Below, piece by piece: positions 6,257-9,390 of a stretch of 9,390 nt of DNA. Source of the DNA: Patescibacteria group bacterium (GTDB lineage Bacteria; Patescibacteriota; Dojkabacteria; SC72); NCBI GenBank assembly GCA_018818345.1, contig JAHISI010000041.1, positions 1 through 9,390 of the forward strand, in the 5' to 3' direction. Numbering within the stretch: position 1 is the stretch's first letter; each line of letters begins with the position of its first letter. Under the pieces are notes generated by a model that saw nothing but the letters and a program-made list of their open reading frames with translations, was not told the origin of the DNA and ran no database searches. The position numbers were made by a program, and so were the translations under genes.

Positions 6257-6691
6257 ATGAAATATAAGACAACTTGGACAAAAAAAGAAGATATTGAAAG
6301 AAAGTGGTATGTAGTTGATGTTAAAGATCAAATACTTGGAAGAGCTGCAACAAAGATAGCTTCCCTTTTAATAGGTAAGGAAAAAGTAGAATCAGTTCCT
6401 AACTATGATTGTGGAGATTATGTTATTGTAATAAATGCAGATGACATCAAATTAACCAGAGAAAAAGAATCTAAAAAGATGTATTATAGTCACTCTGGAT
6501 TCCCAGGTGGTTTGAAATCTATCAGATTTGATGATCAGTTGAAGTTGGATTCTACAAAAATCATTAAAGATGCTGTAATTACTATGCTTCCTCAGAACAA
6601 GCATAGAGCATTGAGAATGGTTAGATTGTTTGTATATAAGGGTGCTGATCATAAACAAAGTGGTCAAAAACCTATTGAGATTAAATTTTAA
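6257..6691 (+). CDS. rplM: Ribosomal protein L13 (uL13)
   Basis: L13 is an early 50S assembly protein bound to 23S rRNA. The 144-residue product has all the family landmarks: KWYVVDVKDQILGRAATKIASLLIGK (16-41), NYDCGDYVIVINADDIKLT (49-67), KKMYYSHSGFPGGLKS (73-88), ITMLPQNKHRALRMVRLFVYKGADH (108-132), ending KPIEIKF. Length is typical. It is followed closely by rpsI (11 bases), the near-universal L13-S9 pair, and here the pair is fused to the end of the alpha operon, an arrangement found in many bacterial lineages. Confidence 0.98.
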   Translation: MKYKTTWTKKEDIERKWYVVDVKDQILGRAATKIASLLIGKEKVESVPNYDCGDYVIVINADDIKLTREKESKKMYYSHSGFPGGLKSIRFDDQLKLDSTKIIKDAVITMLPQNKHRALRMVRLFVYKGADHKQSGQKPIEIKF

Positions 6692-6702
6692 TTATATTAA
6701 TA

Positions 6703-7095
6703 GTGGAGAAATATTTTGAAGGTATCGGAAGAAGAAAAACATCTACTGCAAGAGTAAGAATATATAAGGGTGATAAAGCATCTACTATTAATGGTGTTCC
6801 AGTAGCTGAGTTTTTGAAAGATTATACTAAAACAGAACTCTACATTATCAGACCATTAACAGTCTCAGGATTGGAAACTCAATACTATTTTACTGCTAAA
6901 GTAAGTGGTGGTGGTATCACAGGTCAAGCTGATGCTATCAGATTAGGGCTTTCTAGAGCAATCTGTATCATGAATCCAGAAGCAAAACCAGCTCTAAGAA
7001 AAGAAAATCTTGTTACAAGAGATCCTAGAGAAGTTGAAAGAAAGAAATATCATCACGTCAAAGCAAGGAAGAAACCTCAGTTCTCAAAGAGATAG
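6703..7095 (+). CDS. rpsI: Ribosomal protein S9 (uS9)
   Basis: S9 lies in the 30S head, and its C-terminal tail reaches the P-site tRNA. The 130-residue product contains FEGIGRRKTSTARVRI (5-20), YYFTAKVSGGGITGQADAIRLGLSRAI (61-87), NPEAKPALRKENLVTRDPREVERKK (91-115) and the invariant ending QFSKR. The start is GTG at 6703, the only non-ATG start among the complete genes here; no in-frame ATG gives a complete protein, because family similarity begins within the first few residues. It is the last gene of the ribosomal run. No convincing hairpin terminator follows, only a short T-run after the stop. Confidence 0.97.
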   Translation: MEKYFEGIGRRKTSTARVRIYKGDKASTINGVPVAEFLKDYTKTELYIIRPLTVSGLETQYYFTAKVSGGGITGQADAIRLGLSRAICIMNPEAKPALRKENLVTRDPREVERKKYHHVKARKKPQFSKR

Positions 7096-7164
7096 TTTTC
7101 CCAATTGCAGTGTATTTCCAAATATCGTAGTATTTAGCTATATCTAAGTTAATACTTTGCATAT

Positions 7165-8049
7165 ATGGAAAAACCCTCAAAGAAATTTTGGATAATTACA
7201 TTAACCGTACCATTAACAATCATTGGTATGTTCATTGGCTATTTGATTATTACCTATGCAAATAAGTATGTTGTAACAAACTACGGAACCAAGACAGTAT
7301 CTGAAACTCCAAGCTACGATCCAACGTCAAGTATGTATTATGGTGGAGTGGCTATGGACTCTACTTCTGACTCATATGTTAGAAATACTACTCAAGAAAT
7401 AATAAAAACAGCTAGCATGAGTATGGCAGCTGATGATATGGATACAACTCTTACATCAATCCAAACCTTAGAAACAGAATATGGTGCATCATCTACAAAT
7501 CTCCAGGACTACGGGAAAGGGGCCGATAGATACATATATCTAACAATAAAGGTTGAAGAATCAAAATTCGAAGAACTATACAATGAGATTAAAGCACTGC
7601 CAGGAGAATTCGCATATTCATCAATAGGATCTAGCGATGTAACGGAAAGCGTTACTGATTTGCAAACTAGATTAGCAAATCTTCAAATACTTGAAACCCA
7701 ATACAATGAAATTCTTAAATCTGCAAAAACGGTAGATGATATATTAGCGGTACAAAAGGAACTTGCATCAACTAGGACAGAGATAGAGAGTATCCAGACT
7801 CAGTTAAAGAATATCGACAATCAAACTAGCTATTCATATATCACAATAACAATTTCCCAGAGCTCAACAGGCACACAACTTTCAGACAATGAGTGGAGAC
7901 CAATTGGTATCTTAAAAGAAGCTGGAAGAACATTAGTAGGATTTGGAAAATTCCTAGGTACAGGGTTAATCTATGTCTTAGTATTCTCCCCAGTAATAGC
8001 CGCTGTGGTTGTTCCTGTTGTATTAATACTTAAAAAGACGAAAAAATAG
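7165..8049 (+). CDS. DUF4349 membrane protein
   Basis: This 294-residue protein matches the DUF4349 pattern. There is an N-terminal hydrophobic segment (about 10-32) and a low-complexity Ser/Thr/Tyr/Asp stretch (40-75). The opening strand IIKTASMSMAADDMDTTLTSIQ (79-100) follows, then YIYLTIKVEESKFEELYNEI (123-142). Next come VTESVTDLQTRLANLQILETQYNEILKSAKTVDDILAVQKELASTRTEIESIQTQLKNID (159-218, predicted coiled coil) and SYSYITITI (222-230). A C-terminal membrane segment (about 262-289) ends in KKTKK. It is probably anchored by both ends, with the central domain on one side of the membrane. The molecular function of DUF4349 is not established. It is separated from rpsI by 69 bases; a weak promoter-like pair (TTGCAG 7105-7110, TAGTAT 7128-7133) lies in that gap. 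Its TAG stop overlaps the rnpB -10 box. Confidence 0.9.
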   Translation: MEKPSKKFWIITLTVPLTIIGMFIGYLIITYANKYVVTNYGTKTVSETPSYDPTSSMYYGGVAMDSTSDSYVRNTTQEIIKTASMSMAADDMDTTLTSIQTLETEYGASSTNLQDYGKGADRYIYLTIKVEESKFEELYNEIKALPGEFAYSSIGSSDVTESVTDLQTRLANLQILETQYNEILKSAKTVDDILAVQKELASTRTEIESIQTQLKNIDNQTSYSYITITISQSSTGTQLSDNEWRPIGILKEAGRTLVGFGKFLGTGLIYVLVFSPVIAAVVVPVVLILKKTKK

Positions 8050-8055
8050 TATAAT
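8050..8055 (+). promoter_or_regulatory. -10 box of the RNase P RNA promoter
   Basis: A perfect TATAAT begins on the base right after the DUF4349 stop codon and ends six bases before the first paired base of the RNase P RNA (8061), the expected distance to a transcript start. The -35 region (8026-8033) has no good match, so recognition may depend on other features or the RNA may also be made by readthrough. Confidence 0.65.
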
Positions 8056-8060
8056 GTACT

Positions 8061-8363
8061 GCGCAAGTATTCCTAGATGATTGCTCTTGCTAATTTGGTG
8101 AGAGAGGAAAGTCCGGACTCTATGTCGGTCTCGAATATCTCGAGATAGGTGCCAACGTGAGTTGGAAGGGAGTGATCTTTTGGTTAAAAGGGCAACAGAA
8201 AGTTATACCGCCTCGAAAGAGGTAAGGGTGAAATGGTGGTGTAAGAGACCACCGGGTATTGTAGTAATACAATATTGCGAGGCAACCCCCACCTAGAGCA
8301 AGGTTAAAACCGCTTAGATAGATAATCATCATAAACAGAATTCGGCTTATTGGGTGCTTGCGC
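8061..8363 (+). ncRNA. rnpB: RNase P RNA, compact form
   Basis: This is the catalytic RNA that trims tRNA 5' leaders. The 5' conserved block gaggaaagtccggactc (from 8105) and the 3' block acagaattcggctta (from 8335) form the P4 helix. P1 pairs 8061-8070 with 8354-8363 (gcgcaag with cttgcgc plus G-U extensions). P2 pairs gatgatt (8076-8082) with aatcatc (8324-8330). P3 is a small hairpin (8084-8090 with 8098-8104). cctc-gaaa-gagg is P8, and a 7-bp stem with a GUAA tetraloop (8257-8274) is the P12-like arm. The agagcaagg and tagatagat blocks are present. About 303 nt is short for type A (E. coli 377): the part between those two blocks holds only a dozen bases, so P15-P17 and P18 appear lost. 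Confidence 0.95.
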
Positions 8364-8375
8364 ACTTCATTTCCC

Positions 8376-8400
8376 TCTAGATCAGATCTAGAACTGATCT
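8376..8400. repeat. Overlapping palindromes after rnpB
   Basis: Two mutually exclusive dyads share these bases: tctagatc-a-gatctaga (8376-8392, 8-bp arms) and agatcag (8379-8385) with ctgatct (8394-8400), loop atctagaa. They sit 13 bases past the RNase P P1 helix, where a terminator is expected. There is no T-tract directly after them now. If the second transposase were removed at its direct repeats, the second dyad would extend to 8 bp. Confidence 0.5.
8387..8400. repeat. 14-nt direct repeat, left copy, at the second transposase
   Basis: tctagaactgatct here is repeated exactly at 8914-8927. The copy lies 41 bases upstream of the transposase ATG and overlaps the palindromes after rnpB. A 14-base exact match at this spacing is unlikely by chance. 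Confidence 0.8.
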
Positions 8401-8405
8401 CTTGT

Positions 8406-8428
8406 CAGAAGATATTAATATTCTTCTG
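8406..8428. other. Long hairpin between the left direct repeat and the second transposase
   Basis: cagaag (8406-8411) pairs with cttctg (8423-8428) around the self-complementary atattaatat (8412-8421) and one unpaired T (8422), giving up to about eleven pairs with one bulge. It lies five bases inside the left direct repeat and 13 bases before the ATG. Subterminal hairpins of this kind are the sites recognised by Y1 transposases; it could also act as a terminator of rnpB or hide the transposase start. Confidence 0.5.
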
Positions 8429-8441
8429 CTATCCTAACCGT

Positions 8442-8912
8442 ATGCGAAAGAAGAGAAATTGCTTTGTATACAGAATGAATTCCTATTATCATTTGTATAA
8501 CAGAGGAAATAGAAAGGAAAACATTTTTAACAAAGAGAAAGACTATGAAGTTTTTCGTAACCTCATGTATAAATATCTCAGTAAAAATGGGCTTCACCTT
8601 ATGGCTTATTGTTTTATGCCAAACCATTATCATTTGATCTTGAAATGTGGGAAAGATGTAACTGCGGTTACAAGATTTATGCGCTCATTTATGGTTGCTT
8701 ATGCAATGTATTTCAATCGTAAACATAATAAAGTCGGACATTTATTTCAAGGACCGTTTCAAGTTAGAAGACTAGATGGAATAAGAGATTTAGAAACTGT
8801 GAAGAACTATTTAAGAAATAACCCTCTTGAGACAGAGTTAATCGGTGGAGAGGAAAGGGAGAGTTATCGTTGGTTATATATAAGAAATGAATACAAGGTG
8901 AATGAAGATTAG
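8442..8912 (+). mobile_element. Y1 (HUH) transposase, IS200/RAYT-like, second copy type
   Basis: This 156-residue protein is of the same family as the first transposase but clearly a different member. MNSYYHLYNRGNRKENIF (12-29) is the family opening. The HUH motif is HYH at 62-64 in FMPNHYHLIL, KVGHLFQGPFQVRRL (97-111) is the conserved central strand, and Y123 in KNYLRNNPLE is the likely nucleophile. The protein ends with SYRWLYI in place of the usual PWSSY. The frame is open further upstream to 8358, but those 28 residues overlap the RNase P RNA and look unlike the family, so the ATG at 8442 (giving MRKKRNCFVYR first) is preferred. It sits between the convergent 3' ends of rnpB and fmt and is flanked by a 14-nt direct repeat. 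No Shine-Dalgarno is visible. Confidence 0.93.
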
Positions 8913-8913
8913 T

Positions 8914-8927
8914 TCTAGAACTGATCT
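8914..8927. repeat. 14-nt direct repeat, right copy, at the second transposase
   Basis: Exact copy of the sequence at 8387-8400. It begins one base after the transposase TAG stop, and its last two bases are part of the fmt TAG stop codon (8926-8928 on the minus strand). The copies therefore mark a 527-base unit (8401-8927) consisting of hairpin, transposase and one repeat. Confidence 0.8.
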
Positions 8928-9390
8928 AAATATCTCTTCCAATTCCATTTAAGAACTCTCTTTCATTAGTCTTGTTCCTTCCTTCAATCTGGAATTCAAA
9001 TACCCTAAGAGATACTAGCGGGTCTCTGGTTGCGAATAATACCTTCGCATCAGTTGAAAATATCTCTCCGGGATCTTTCTCAGATGGAACTTCAACTAAC
9101 TCGGCTCTAAATATTTTCATTATCTTCCCTGCAATATTCTTGTTTAAGTTTGCTGGAAGCATAGTCCAAGCAATTGGCCATGGAATGAATGCACGTATCA
9201 TTCTCTCGATCTCTTCGGGCGTTCTGTTTTGCCAATCAATTTCAGCAATCTCTTTAGAAATATCTTTTTGCCAACAGTATGTAGCCTCTTCATCAATCTG
9301 CTTTCTTGCAGATATCCCATCATTAACCCATTGCTCTAAAACATCACCTAAGATCTCTGCACTCTTCTTAACTAATCTCTGTCTTAGTGA
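8926..9390 (-). CDS. fmt: Methionyl-tRNA formyltransferase, C-terminal part
   Basis: Fmt formylates Met-tRNA(fMet) with 10-formyl-tetrahydrofolate, preparing the initiator tRNA. The frame is open to the window edge, giving 154 residues; the 5' portion with the catalytic domain lies outside. The visible part holds the end of the N-terminal domain (SLRQRLVKKSAEILGDVLEQW) and the hallmark linker ATYCWQKDISKEIAEIDWQNRTPEEIERMIRAFIPWPIAW, which matches E. coli IDW...RAFNPWPMSW. The C-terminal barrel follows, with PGEIFSTDAKVLFATRDPLVSLRVFEFQIEGR. It ends EREFLNGIGRDI. The tail is a little shorter than in E. coli, and its TAG stop is shared with the transposon's direct repeat, so the last residues may have been altered by the insertion. 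An internal ATG at 9201 is not the true start. Confidence 0.94.
   Translation of the reverse strand, partial: SLRQRLVKKSAEILGDVLEQWVNDGISARKQIDEEATYCWQKDISKEIAEIDWQNRTPEEIERMIRAFIPWPIAWTMLPANLNKNIAGKIMKIFRAELVEVPSEKDPGEIFSTDAKVLFATRDPLVSLRVFEFQIEGRNKTNEREFLNGIGRDI

Noticed and set aside
3234..6667. Antisense frames opposite rpsM, rpsK, rpsD, rpoA and rplM
   Set aside because: They are mirror images of highly conserved ribosomal genes, show no family motifs and have no start context.
7096..7164. Terminator for the ribosomal operon after rpsI
   Set aside because: Only a four-base T-run and imperfect dyads are visible; no stable stem followed by a T-tract could be drawn.
8358..8441. In-frame upstream extension of the second transposase
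   Set aside because: The extra 28 codons start inside the RNase P RNA P1 helix and run through two hairpins; their translation has no resemblance to Y1 transposase N-termini, which begin near the MRKKR... methionine at 8442.
8926..9201. A separate 91-residue gene starting at ATG 9201 on the minus strand
   Set aside because: The frame stays open to the window edge, and the upstream translation contains the conserved Fmt linker (ATY...IDW), so the methionine is internal to fmt.
1..9390. TGA recoded as glycine or tryptophan
   Set aside because: No conserved protein contains an in-frame TGA; tryptophan is TGG and glycine GGN throughout, so the standard code fits.

Overview
The window looks like a piece of a small, AT-rich bacterial chromosome, most plausibly a member of the Candidate Phyla Radiation (Patescibacteria). 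The reasons are compact genes with A/T-rich spacers, no Shine-Dalgarno motifs, a zinc-type adenylate kinase, a DUF4349 protein, a stripped-down RNase P RNA and Y1 (RAYT-like) transposases, a combination familiar from those genomes. The exact lineage cannot be fixed from this window. The genetic code reads as standard: every protein is full length with TGA as a stop, yet none of the 16 genes actually ends in TGA.

Layout. Bases 1-1378 are the end of the spc ribosomal-protein operon: the tail of rplO (L15) and complete secY. A minus-strand Y1 transposase (1481-1957) separates secY from adk (2094-2741). A strong promoter at 2817-2845 then starts a tight plus-strand run: infA (IF-1), rpmJ (L36), rpsM (S13), rpsK (S11), rpsD (S4), rpoA, rplQ (L17), rplM (L13), rpsI (S9), ending at 7095. 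A two-membrane-segment DUF4349 protein follows (7165-8049). Then comes rnpB, the RNase P RNA (8061-8363), whose -10 box overlaps the DUF4349 stop codon. A second Y1 transposase (8442-8912) sits between rnpB and the convergent 3' end of fmt (methionyl-tRNA formyltransferase, minus strand, cut by the window edge).

How it works together. Nearly everything serves gene expression: SecY is the protein-export pore; IF-1 and formyl-methionine synthesis (Fmt) serve initiation; L15, L36, S13, S11, S4, L17, L13 and S9 build the ribosome; RpoA nucleates RNA polymerase; RNase P matures tRNA 5' ends; Adk balances adenine nucleotides.

No clearly new multi-gene system is present. The points most worth a second look are the two different Y1 transposase genes, each closely bracketed by a direct repeat (10 and 14 nt). 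The second appears to sit inside what was a shared rnpB/fmt terminator hairpin. Others are the RNase P RNA with the P15-P18 region reduced to a few bases, the complete lack of Shine-Dalgarno motifs and of TGA stops, an adenylate kinase without the DGFP core motif, and palindromes placed in operator positions at the adk and infA promoters.
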